A stretch of DNA of 64,000 nucleotides from Pristionchus mayeri (lineage: Eukaryota > Nematoda > Chromadorea > Rhabditida > Neodiplogasteridae), in the NCBI GenBank assembly GCA_036245805.1, contig BTRK01000006.1, positions 44,076,020-44,140,019 of the forward strand, given 5' to 3'. The position numbers and the translations under genes are program-made. Each line of letters opens with the position of its first letter. The first letter of the stretch is position 1. Below the pieces are notes generated by a model. The model had not been told where the DNA came from. It was given only the letters and a program-made list of their open reading frames with translations, and made no database searches. This document shows positions 24,050 to 33,091 of the stretch, piece after piece.

Positions 24050-25313
24050 TCAGGTTGGTCATAAAGTTTTGTCCGATTTTAACCAATGTGCAGTCTGACA
24101 TCTCTCTTCGTTCGTTTTTGCCCAATAAACTTAGGTCTTTTAGTGATAGATAGGGGCGTCTATACTCTCTTTAGCGCACACTATCATAAATCTGTCAGAC
24201 CTAAGAAACGAATACAGTAATGTCCCATACTTCATCTTAGCGACCTACACCCTGACTATTTGAACGATCATCATTTCATTTGGAATAGATATATGACCCA
24301 AACTTTGCCACAGTAGTAAAGCACGATGGTCATATGTCGCACCGGTAATATTGATACTGATCAGCCTCTAAGGGCCTATTAGATATAGGCGAGTAATCCG
24401 AGTTTGGGATTTAATGACACTTGCAACTACACGTTTCTGGTGTATTGTATTTATACCGGTGGCCCTAGATATTTCAATTATTCATAAATGTGAACTTCCT
24501 GTCCAATGCAAGTTACAATAAGCTTTGGGAGAGAATGTGGCTTTCCATTCATGAACAGGGTTCTTCGGAGTGTAGGTGTGCAATTTTGAACATCGACATA
24601 CCCACTTTTGGCGTTTTTGCGCTAGCCCTGTAGTTTGAGGAGCGGTAATTTCGTGCTCAAAGTAATGAACAACCCTTATCCTATCCCTCATCAATTAAGA
24701 ATAGTATGGGGGTCGCTACTTTTTCTAGGGCAATCCGTGTCCGAATACCCCCCATGTTATGTATTTCGGCATTTATATTGAAAAATAATTGATGAACAAA
24801 TATCACTTTTTTAGAAGAGAATGCCAAGTGGGCTCTCAAATATTGATGTAATAGAGAACCCTTAAAGTAGTGATTATAGCGCCCATAGGTAGGTGCCCGT
24901 CTCATCAATCCTCGAAACAGGTGATTTATTCGAAAGAACTCTGCTTTTTCTAAATATCCATGATTCATCGACCTGTACGAAGCGCATAACGAATTCAGCA
25001 GCTCTCCCTTTTCGAAACTAGGTAGTGCACGACTAGTGCTTCTTGATAAACTTTGTGAGCGTCCATCTAAAAAATTCTCTGCGAAGTGCAGGAACTTAAG
25101 AAAAATCGTATTTTTTGTGAAAAATTTAAAGTTACGCAGGCCTTTATTTCTCGCGCAGTAGAAGTGCATGCACCATTTCCACGATAACATTGAAAATGCC
25201 GAACATGTCCCTATATATCGACATCATGACTATATGTGGCCATTTGGGCCAAACAAATTATACGAACTCAAAGTCGGTGTCGGAAATCGGACAAAACTTT
25301 ATGACCAACCTAA
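24050..25313 (-). mobile_element. Decayed mariner-type transposon, 1264 bp
   Basis: The terminal inverted repeats are 30 bp (24050-24079 and 25284-25313) and differ at one position. They begin TYAGGTTGGTCATAAAG, which is characteristic of mariner elements. TA dinucleotides flank both ends (24048-24049 and 25314-25315), as expected for Tc1/mariner target duplication. The length is typical of a full-length mariner element. The coding part is broken, so the element is not autonomous. Confidence 0.92.
24100..25190 (-). pseudogene. Mariner transposase remnant
   Basis: The interior of the mariner element has minus-strand open segments at 24681-25190 and 24482-24694 that are interrupted by stops and frame changes. 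The second contains a KRQKWV block and a PKNPVHEWKATFSPK block, which resemble the central transposase region before the second catalytic Asp. Near 24120-24200 a stop-interrupted frame resembles the family's C-terminal G-I-x-x-L-P-x-R-W region. Assignment rests mainly on the surrounding inverted repeats. I cannot identify the three catalytic acidic residues with confidence. Confidence 0.55.
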
Positions 25314-25525
25314 TACTTCACAACGTGTCAGAGTGGTGGGAGGTCGTTAGCTTGATAGAACTATACTTGCATAGACCTCGTTCGATATGAGTTTTTATCG
25401 TACATGTTAGCGAAATCAGAACGGCTACCGAGAGGCACCGAGAAATTTTCGATTTCTGGCTCTCGCGAATACGCAATTTTAAAAGTCGTTGTTGAGCTCT
25501 TATTTTTTATCATGGTCAATTTGCA
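25314..25525. other. Unassigned spacer
   Basis: I see no gene or clear element between the mariner right end and the foldback repeat. Confidence 0.4.
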
Positions 25526-25722
25526 GGAATCGACCCAGACATGCCCAGCCAATTATGGATTGAAATCGATTAATCGAAAGCAAACAATTATGGCGCGATT
25601 ACGGTATTTTGGAAAGCTCACCAAGGCCGTTGAGCTTTCCAAAATACGGTAATCACACCAAAAGGGGGATTTGATTTATCGATTTCTAGCCATAATTGAC
25701 CGGGAATGTCCGGATCGATTCC
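25526..25722. mobile_element. Foldback (MITE-like) inverted repeat, ~197 bp
   Basis: The two arms of about 95 bp start GGAATCGA and are mutually reverse-complementary with mismatches. The inner 28 bp around ACGGTATTTTGGAAAGCTCA are almost perfect, with a loop of about 10 bp. The right end sits exactly where 5S spacer sequence begins, so this element marks the left border of the 5S domain. No target duplication is evident. It shares the TACGGTA/TACCGTA theme with other small repeats in the window, including the MITE at 30413-30662. Confidence 0.7.
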
Positions 25723-25945
25723 CGAGATCAGAGATCACATTGAGAATGAGAGGGACTCTGATAGATGAAGGGGAGCAATTTGGAAGTAGAAGAATGAACA
25801 AGAGTCAATCTCGGATGTTTCCAGTGGCCACTACGATCTGAGTACGCACCGAAGCTTCTCCAGGACTGAAAAATATGCAAAACATCATCTGCTTCATTCT
25901 GACGATCAGAAGAATCCATAGGCGAGATCTGCAAAAGAGCAAAAT

Positions 25946-26063
25946 GCTTACAACACCCAGGATTCCCAAGCCGTCTCCGATCCAAGTACCAACTGGGCTC
26001 ACCGTTGCTTAACTTGACAGATCGGACGGGATGTCGTGTTCTCAACGGGGTATGGTCGTAAGC
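25946..26063 (-). rRNA. 5S rRNA (minus, outer copy 1)
   Basis: The gene is 118 nt with GCTTAC/GTAAGC ends. Relative to the main array it has two changes, G65A and A74G. A74G lies between the intermediate element and box C. The 3' flank carries the usual T-run terminators (read on the minus strand). Confidence 0.95.
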
Positions 26064-26297
26064 GAGAGCTGAGGGTGAAAGAATCGACAGCTATTCTGCA
26101 AATTGACGAGCTCTAGGTCTTCACGCTGATAATGAGGAATGGATGTGCAGAAGAAGATAACTGATCTGGTGGCATGGAGAGAAGGAATACCCTTTCTCAT
26201 TTCCTTCTAGGGTCTTCCGCAGCCGAATGGGCTCTCTTTTCGTCTCATTCTCGGATTGTCTGCCACTGTTTTTTAATAAATTAATTTTCCCCGAGAG

Positions 26298-26487
26298 GGA
26301 TGGGCCGATCCTGGAAACAGTGCGATACCAGGCCGGCCCGTGGTGGACGAGGAGCAAGCCCCTGCGAATCCACCTGGTTTCAAAAATCAGTTAATCTCGA
26401 TGTATCCATATAGGATACGTACCGGAGACTAAGCCGATAAGAACAGAAACTACACTTTGATCTTAGCTACAAGAGCCGAGAAGCGAT
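26298..26487 (-). ncRNA. U2 snRNA, copy 1
   Basis: Spliceosomal U2 pairs with the intron branch point and with U6. The minus-strand 5' end ATCGCTTCTCGG at 26487 is the conserved U2 start, followed by GCTAAGATCAAAGTGTAG. Stem IIa (ATCGG/CCGGT) and stem IIb (GTATCC/GGATAC) are intact. The Sm site is GATTTTTGA. Stem-loop III carries GGGGCTTGCTCC, and stem-loop IV pairs GGCCGGCCTGG with CCAGGATCGGCC. The length of about 190 nt is normal. The branch-point-pairing sequence reads GUAGUU (nt 35-40, 26448-26453) instead of GUAGUA. The exact 3' end is estimated. A perfect 8-bp palindrome lies just upstream at 26488-26504. Confidence 0.93.
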
Positions 26488-26504
26488 ACTTTTGCAGCAA
26501 AAGT
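26488..26504 (-). promoter_or_regulatory. Palindrome abutting the U2 start
   Basis: ACTTTTGC and GCAAAAGT arms with a 1-nt centre sit directly upstream of the U2 +1, and the same palindrome is present at copy 2. It may be an initiator-type element or a coincidence of repeat identity. The upstream snRNA promoter (PSE) was not identified. Confidence 0.3.
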
Positions 26505-27453
26505 GTTTTGTTATGCAAAATCAACTGCATCATAGGTGCTGCGGGTAAGAGGCCTTTCGAAAACACGTTGCAAAATGCGTGATGAAGGGTGAAAGAATCA
26601 AGGAATATTTTCGGGAAACGCGCATTATTGAGGGAGAAGAAAAGGTGAATTACGAGTCAATTATTCATCTTCATAAAGATCAAAGATCACACCGAGCATG
26701 ACAGAGACGACTCTGAGAAAGGAAGGGGCACAATTGAGGAGGAGAAGAAAGTAGGAACGGCATTCCCGGTTCTTTCCATGAGCATCTACTGCCAGCGAGT
26801 ATCGATCGACCTACTGATAATAGATACCGTAACCCAAGGGCTGGAATGTGCCTTCGGACAGGTGTGAGGTGAACGATGGCGGCATAAGTTAGGATCATTT
26901 TTAGGAGAGTTTGAGCATACGCGGCACCTTTTATGCGCAAAAGCGAGCGTCTAGCTTCAAAATTTTAGCTCATATTTGAAAAAAAAAACGGAACTATTTA
27001 CTGCAGTGTACAAAAACTCCAGCTTTTTAGGCATTTTTCGTGCCGTAATGGATGAGTAGCTTGAGTGAGTGTCATCGGGGAGTTATCAATGTATTCTGTT
27101 CGAGAAGTGGTTTATCTGCACTCTCTCATCGCTCCTCCTCCTCCTTTACTGTTTCGAATCCCTTGCTAGACTTGTGACGAATCAACACTATTGCTAGAGT
27201 TGAATCGAATTCAAAAATGCGAGATCGGGAGAATTTCTCCGATCTCGTATTGGGCGGTTTTCCGTCGACCCGCTGTTCTCCTTCACCTTGTCTTCGTCAA
27301 GACACTCTGATGGATCCGGGGTCGAATCCATGCATTCCTTTCGCTGGATAAAGAGTGTGCGCTCTCTAGAATCAGCGAATAAGGGGCCTTTTCTGTCCCG
27401 GCGCGTGCAGAAAGCACTCGCCCTAGGTAAGATCTCCCTTACCATCTCTCATC

Positions 27454-27592
27454 AGCTTTGCGCAGTGGCGGTAACGTGACCAATGAGGCTTAGCCGAGGT
27501 GCGTTTATTGCTGGTTGAAAACTTTTCCCAATTGCCCGCTACGGTCCCTGAAATACGGGTACCGTATGCAATTTTTGAAACCCCGTAGGGGC
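27454..27592 (+). ncRNA. U4 snRNA, copy 1
   Basis: U4 escorts U6 into the tri-snRNP. AGCTTTGCGCAGTGGCGGTA at the 5' end is the conserved U6-pairing stem II strand. It is followed by the kink-turn region CCAATGAGG...CCGAGG (binding site of the 15.5K/SNU13 protein) and by ATTGCTGGTTGAAAACTTTT, the stem I region. A central stem (ACGGT/ACCGT) precedes the Sm site CAATTTTTGA and a terminal CCCC-GTA-GGGG hairpin. The length of about 139 nt fits U4. It is transcribed toward the next 5S gene, which lies 134 bp away on the opposite strand. Confidence 0.93.
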
Positions 27593-27726
27593 AAGATTAC
27601 CGTATTCTTTCTCACAAAGTAAGAGCAGTTACGGGGATGAGAATTTGAGAAATGGCGACTAAATCAGAGCGACAGAAGCCAAAGAGAGGATACAAAGGAA
27701 TGAACAGACAAAATAAACTGCAAAAT

Positions 27727-27844
27727 GCTTACAACACCCAGGATTCCCAAGCCGTCTCCGATCCAAGTACTAACTGGGCCCACCGTTGCTTAACTTGCCA
27801 GATCGGACGGGATGTCGTGTTCTCAACGGGGTATGGTCGTAAGC
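27727..27844 (-). rRNA. 5S rRNA (minus, outer copy 2)
   Basis: 118 nt. The only change from the main-array consensus is T47G, which restores the CTGGCAAG form seen in C. elegans 5S and may be ancestral. The 3' flank differs from the 439-bp spacer beyond the first few bases. Confidence 0.95.
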
Positions 27845-28086
27845 GAGAGTTGAGGGTGAAATAATCGACAAATATTCTGCAAATTGATGAGCTCTAGATG
27901 GACGAGGTCTTCACGCTGATAATGAGGAATGGATGTGCAGAAGAAGATAACTGATCTGGTGGCATGGAGAGAAGGAATACCCTTCTCATTTCCTTCTAGG
28001 GTCTTCCGCAGCCGAATGGGCTCTCTTTTCGTCTCATTCTCGGATTGTCTGCCACTGTTTTTTAATAAATTAATTTTCCCCGAGAG

Positions 28087-28276
28087 GGATGGGCCGATCC
28101 TGGAAACAGTGCGATACCAGGCCGGCCCGTGGTGGACGAGGAGCAAGCCCCTGCGAATCCACCTGGTTTCAAAAATCAGTTAATCTCGATGTATCCATAT
28201 AGGATACGTACCGGAGACTAAGCCGATAAGAACAGAAACTACACTTTGATCTTAGCTACAAGAGCCGAGAAGCGAT
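28087..28276 (-). ncRNA. U2 snRNA, copy 2
   Basis: Matches copy 1 over the whole gene as far as I can see, including GUAGUU at 28237-28242, the Sm site GATTTTTGA and all stems. The U2 variant is therefore shared rather than a single-copy mutation, although recent duplication explains that too. Confidence 0.93.
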
Positions 28277-29242
28277 ACTTTTGCAGCAAAAGTGTTTTGT
28301 TATGCAAAATCAACTGCATCATAGGTGCTGCGGGTAAGAGGCCTTTCGAAAACACGTTGCAAAATGCGTGATGAAGGGTGAAAGAATCAAGGAATATTTT
28401 CGGGAAACGCGCATTATTGAGGGAGAAGAAAAGGTGAATTACGAGTCAATTATTCAGCTTCATAAAGATCAAAGATCACACCGAGCATGACAGAGACGAC
28501 TCTGAGAAAGGATGGGGCACAATTGAGGAGGAGAAGAAAGTAGGAACGGCATTCCCGGTTCTTTCCATGAGCATCTACTGCCAGCGAGTATCGATCGACC
28601 TACTGATATTAGATACCGTGACCCAAGGGCTGGAATGTGCCTTCGGACAGGTGTGAGGTGAACGATGGCGGCATAAGTTAGGATCATTTTTGGGAGAGTT
28701 TGAGCATACGCGGCACCTTTTATGCGCAAAAGCGAGCGTCTAGCTTCAAAATTTTCGCTCATTTTTGGAAAAAAAATCGGAACTATTTACTGCAGTGTAC
28801 AAAAACTCCAGCTTTTTAGGCATTTTTCGTGCCGTAATGGATGAGTAGCTTGAGTGAGTGTCATCGGGGAGTTATCAATGTATTCTGTTCGAGAAGTGGT
28901 TTATCTGCACTCTCTCATCGCTCCTCCTCCTCCTTTACTGTTTCGAATCCCTTGCTAGACTTGTGACGAATCAACACTATTGCTAGAGTTGAATCGAATT
29001 CAAAAATGCGAGATCGGGAGAATTTCTCCGATCTCGTATTGGGCGGTTTTCCGTCGACCCGCTGTTCTCCTTCACCTTGTCTTCGTCAAGACACTCTGAT
29101 GGATCCGGGGTCGAATCCATGCATTCCTTTCGCTGGATAAAGAGTGTGCGCTCTCTAGAATCAGCGGATAAGGGGCCTTTTCTGTCCCGGCGCGTGCAGA
29201 GAGCACTCGCCCTAGGTAAGATCTCCCTTCCCATCTCTCATC

Positions 29243-29381
29243 AGCTTTGCGCAGTGGCGGCAACGTGACCAATGAGGCTTAGCCGAGGTGCGTTTATTGC
29301 TGGTTGAAAACTTTTCCCAATTGCCCGCTACGGTCCCTGAAATACGGGTACCGTATGCAATTTTTGAAAGCCCGTAGGGGC
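29243..29381 (+). ncRNA. U4 snRNA, copy 2
   Basis: Differs from copy 1 at a few positions: GGCGGTAACG becomes GGCGGCAACG, and the 3' hairpin CCCC-GTA-GGGG becomes GCCC-GTAG-GGGC. The second change keeps a four-pair stem by shifting register. The U6-pairing 5' end, kink-turn and Sm site are unchanged. Confidence 0.92.
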
Positions 29382-29488
29382 AAAATTACCGTATTCTTTC
29401 TCACAAAGTAAGAGCAGTTACGGGGATGAGAAATTGAGAAAAGGCGACTAAATCTGAGCGACAGAAGCCAAAAAGAGGATCTACTCTC

Positions 29489-29606
29489 GCTTACGACCAT
29501 ACCCCGTTGAGAACACGACATCCCGTCCGATCTGTCAAGTTAAGCAACGGTGGGCCCAGTTAGTACTTGGATCGGAGATGGCTTGGGAATCCTGGGTGTT
29601 GTAAGC
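29489..29606 (+). rRNA. 5S rRNA (plus, first of forward array)
   Basis: 118 nt with one change, C91T, from the consensus. It is the first gene in plus orientation. Its downstream spacer is interrupted after 97 bp by the hAT element. Removing the element and one target duplication leaves exactly 439 bp to the next 5S gene. Confidence 0.96.
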
Positions 29607-29703
29607 ATTTTGCTCTTTTGCAGATCTCGCCTATGGATTCTTCTGGTCGTCGAATGAAGTAGATGATGTTTTGCATATTTTTTTCAGTCCTCGAGAAGCT
29701 TCG

Positions 29704-29711
29704 GTGCGTAC
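29704..29711 (+). repeat. hAT target-site duplication, left
   Basis: GTGCGTAC is repeated at 31112-31119. It fits the nTnnnnAn preference reported for hAT target sites. Confidence 0.9.
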
Positions 29712-31111
29712 TAGAGTGCGCAATTCGGGGCGGGTAATTCGGCATTGGACCGCTACCCGCGAGCGGTGAACGACGAATGAGATTACCCGATAACTCTCTC
29801 ACAAATCAATCAATTACCCGACATCTCTCTCCGAAATCGATCAATTACCCGAAATAGTCGACGAAAAAATGTGCAAAATATCGCTATCTCTGCTGAATTA
29901 GATTGTTTAGCAGCTACACAAGTCCGCTAGCAATGTACATGACATACTTATTACTTCTTTAGTTTATTTTCCTAAAAAAATACAAATATGAGAGTATAGT
30001 CTACTGGATGTAACCACCTCAGTCATAACTATGCTGATGTGAGAGCGGAGGATGATAATGAGACCTGCTGGATCCTTTATCATTATGCCCGACTAACAGT
30101 AGCCAATCCATCTACATCCGTAAATCGACTATCCCAAAAGAGCCAATAAGCTGCCTCCCAAATAGAATCCCAACCATTTGCGGAGATTTTGCGATTGAGA
30201 CAGTGGTGCAACGCGGGAAGAGCGGAATCCGACCGTCCTCCTAATGACCTACCAGTTATGGGAGCGGTCAAAATCACTTCGTATTCCATGGAACTTCGTT
30301 ACGGTCGTGACTTCTATGTTCCGGTCGGCTTTTGCCCGCTTACCTCCTACCTCAAATCACAATTCAAAGCCTTTTTCTCAGCTACTGGAGAACATATTGC
30401 GCGATCTATTTACAAGTCGGGAGTACCGTATTACTACAGTACCACCATCACCTACCGTAACCAGTTCCTTGGATCAGATTCAGTCCCTTGGGTGAAATAT
30501 TATCTAAAATTATCTAATGTATCACAAAATGATGACGACATAGTCAGGATTATGACAATTTACGGCCGAATCATTTTAACACCGAAAAATATTCCCAAGG
30601 AACTGGTTACGGTAGGTGATGGTGGTAATTTAGTAATGATTGAATACGGTAGTCCCAACTTGTAGAAAGGTCTCCCAAGCGAGTTATGCTCTGTTGCCGT
30701 TTTGGTCGTTGCCATTTTGTCCTTCATCCAGCTCAATACGTCATTAGCCGACTTCTCAACGAAATAGGAATGCCTAGGAAACCGATTAAGATTAGTGGAA
30801 ATCAAAATCGTTGAAGAGTAAAACAAATTCAGCAAATCAAGACGTATCTGGAAGGCGGCAAACGAACGATCCGCCCATAATAATCGCGAGCAACCGTTAG
30901 GCGAGAGCGAGAGCAATCGAAATGATGAGAAAATGATCTCATGATCTCAATAAAATGGCAAGGAATAATCAAAATCGCGCATTAGTGCGACAATGCACGT
31001 TCACTATCTCGGGTAATCGATCATTTTGCGCGATTACCCGAGATAGTTCTCCCTCTCATTCTTCATTCGCAGGTACCCGCGGTGTCGGGTAGTGTTGGAT
31101 TTCGAACTCTA
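29712..31111. mobile_element. Non-autonomous hAT-type element, 1400 bp
   Basis: It begins TAGAG and ends CTCTA, and the outer 15 bp of the ends match at 12 positions. It is flanked by an 8-bp target duplication. Subterminal copies of ATTACCCGA occur at both ends (29784-29850 and 31008-31046), the latter as a perfect 16-bp inverted repeat; subterminal motifs of this kind are typical transposase-binding sites in hAT elements. The empty site is seen in every other 5S unit. No intact transposase is recognisable. A 158-codon open frame at 30189-30665 crosses the nested MITE and has no recognised domain. Confidence 0.87.
30413..30662. mobile_element. TA-flanked MITE nested in the hAT element, 250 bp
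   Basis: The ends CAAGTYGGGASTACCGTATT match at 18 of 20 positions in inverted orientation. TA dinucleotides flank both ends (30411-30412 and 30663-30664), which suggests Tc1/mariner-type mobilisation. A second, inner inverted repeat of about 30 bp (30440-30471 and 30596-30627, around ACCGTAACCAGTTCCTTGG) lies inside. There is no coding capacity. Confidence 0.82.
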
Positions 31112-31119
31112 GTGCGTAC
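31112..31119 (+). repeat. hAT target-site duplication, right
   Basis: Second copy of GTGCGTAC; the normal 5S spacer resumes directly after it. Confidence 0.9.
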
Positions 31120-31335
31120 TCAGATCGTAGCGGCAACTGGAAACATCCGAGAATGACGCTTGTTCATTCTTCTCCTTCCAAATTGCGCCCCTTCATCTAG
31201 CAGAGTCCCTCTCGTTCTCAATGTGATCTCTGATCTCGGGAAAGATCGGAAAGTGACCCATCAGACACCTTTTCTTCCCTCACTAGAGAGCGTCTCTCCC
31301 CAAAATATTCCCCGATTCTTTCACCCTCTACTTTC

Positions 31336-31453
31336 GCTTACGACCATACCCCGTTGAGAACACGACATCCCGTCCGATCTGTCAAGTTAAGCAACGGTGG
31401 GCCCAGTTAGTACTTGGATCGGAGACGGCTTGGGAATCCTGGGTGTTGTAAGC
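31336..31453 (+). rRNA. 5S rRNA array copy 1
   Basis: Consensus sequence; -3 T, +46 G. Preceding spacer has CTAGCAG where most units have CTATCAG. Confidence 0.97.
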
Positions 31454-31774
31454 ATTTTGCTCTTTTGCAGATCTCGCCTATGGATTCTTCTGGTCGTCGA
31501 ATGAAGTAGATGATGTTTTGCATATTTTTTTCAGTTCTCGAGAAGCTTCGGTGCGTACTCAGATCGTAGCGGCAACTGGAAACATCCGAGAATGACGCTT
31601 GTTCATTCTTCTCCTTCCAAATTGCGCCCCTTCATCTAGCAGAGTCCCTCTCGTTCTCAATGTGATCTCTGATCTCGGGAAAGATCGGAAAGTGACCCAT
31701 CAGACACCTTTTCTTCCCTCACTAGAGAGCGTCTCTCCCCAAAATATTCCCCGATTCTTTCACCCTCTACTTTC

Positions 31775-31892
31775 GCTTACGACCATACCCCGTTGAGAAC
31801 ACGACATCCCGTCCGATCTGTCAAGTTAAGCAACGGTGGGCCCAGTTAGTACTTGGATCGGAGACGGCTTGGGAATCCTGGGTGTTGTAAGC
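31775..31892 (+). rRNA. 5S rRNA array copy 2
   Basis: Consensus; -3 T, +46 G. Spacer shares CTAGCAG and CAGTTCTCGAG with copy 1. Confidence 0.97.
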
Positions 31893-32213
31893 ATTTTGCT
31901 CTTTTGCAGATCTCGCCTATGGATTCTTCTGGTCGTCGAATGAAGTAGATGATGTTTTGCATATTTTTTTCAGTTCTCGAGAAGCTTCGGTGCGTACTCA
32001 GATCGTAGCGGCAACTGGAAACATCCGAGAATGACGCTTGTTCATTCTTCTCCTTCCAAATTGCGCCCCTTCATCTAGCAGAGTCCCTCTCGCTCTCAAT
32101 GTGATCTCTGATCTCGGGAAAGATCGGAAAGTGACCCATCAGACACCTTTTCTTCCCTAACTAGAGTGCGTCTCTCCCCAAAATATTCCCCGATTCTTTC
32201 ACCCTCTACTCTC

Positions 32214-32331
32214 GCTTACGACCATACCCCGTTGAGAACACGACATCCCGTCCGATCTGTCAAGTTAAGCAACGGTGGGCCCAGTTAGTACTTGGATCGG
32301 AGACGGCTTGGGAATCCTGGGTGTTGTAAGC
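32214..32331 (+). rRNA. 5S rRNA array copy 3
   Basis: Consensus gene; -3 C. Spacer has CTAGCAG, TCGCTCTC and CCTAACTAGAG, a private combination. Confidence 0.97.
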
Positions 32332-32652
32332 ATTTTGCTCTTTTGCAGATCTCGCCTATGGATTCTTCTGGTCGTCGAATGAAGTAGATGATGTTTTGCA
32401 TATTTTTTTCAGTCCTCGAGAAGCTTCGGTGCGTACTCAGATCGTAGCGGCAACTGGAAACATCCGAGAATGACGCTTGTTCATTCTTCTCCTTCCAAAT
32501 TGCGCCCCTTCATCTATCAGAGTTCCTCTCGTTCTCAATGTGATCTCTGATCTCGGGAAAGATCGGAAAGTGACCCATCAGACACCTTTTCTTCCCTCAC
32601 TAGAGTGCGTCTCTCCCCAAAATATTCCCCGATTCTTTCACCCTCTACTCTC

Positions 32653-32770
32653 GCTTACGACCATACCCCGTTGGGAACACGACATCCCGTCCGATCTGTC
32701 AAGTTAAGCAACGGTGGGCCCAGTTAGTACTTGAATCGGAGACGGCTTGGGAATCCTGGGTGTTGTAAGC
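32653..32770 (+). rRNA. 5S rRNA array copy 4 (A22G, G82A)
   Basis: Carries A22G plus G82A; the second change lies in box C. -3 C. Confidence 0.96.
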
Positions 32771-33091
32771 ATTTTGCTCTTTTGCAGATCTCGCCTATGG
32801 ATTCTTCTGGTCGTCGAATGAAGTAGATGATGTTTTGCATATTTTTTTCAGTCCTCGAGAAGCTTCGGTGCGTACTCAGATCGTAGCGGCAACTGGAAAC
32901 ATCCGAGAATGACGCTTGTTCATTCTTCTCCTTCCAAATTGCGCCCCTTCATCTATCAGAGTCCCTCTCGTTCTCAATGTGATCTCTGATCTCGGGAAAG
33001 ATCGGAAAGTGACCCATCAGACACCTTTTCTTCCCTCACTAGAGTGCGTCTCTCCCCAAAATATTCCCCGATTCTTTCACCCTCTACTCTC

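Larger units (their letters stand above)
25723..27691 (-). repeat. 5S-U2-U4 linked repeat, copy 1
   Basis: This block holds a 5S gene (minus), a U2 gene (minus) and a U4 gene (plus). From about 25942 it is a near-identical direct repeat of 27722-29480. The copies are offset by 1781 bp at the 5S gene and 1789 bp beyond it, the difference being small indels between 5S and U2. The left edge (25723-25945) is ordinary 5S spacer of the 439-bp type in minus orientation. Parts of the U2-U4 interval are also diverged 5S spacer: 26588-26647 (the sequence that normally precedes a 5S gene) and about 26690-26845. Confidence 0.9.
27722..29480 (-). repeat. 5S-U2-U4 linked repeat, copy 2
   Basis: A direct duplicate of copy 1 with scattered point differences and a few small indels. 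Its right end stops 9 bp before a plus-strand 5S gene at 29489, which makes a polarity-reversal junction. The left end begins at the CAAAATG preceding the 5S 3' end. Confidence 0.92.

Noticed and set aside
27300..27325. tRNA-like B-box (GGGTCGAATCC)
   Set aside because: No matching A box or cloverleaf could be drawn around it.
27194..27445. 83-codon minus-strand open frame, repeated at 28983-29234
   Set aside because: Conserved only because the unit is duplicated. It lies opposite the U4 promoter region.
30189..30665. 158-codon open frame in the hAT element
   Set aside because: It runs through the nested MITE and its inverted repeats, and has no similarity I recognise to hAT transposase.
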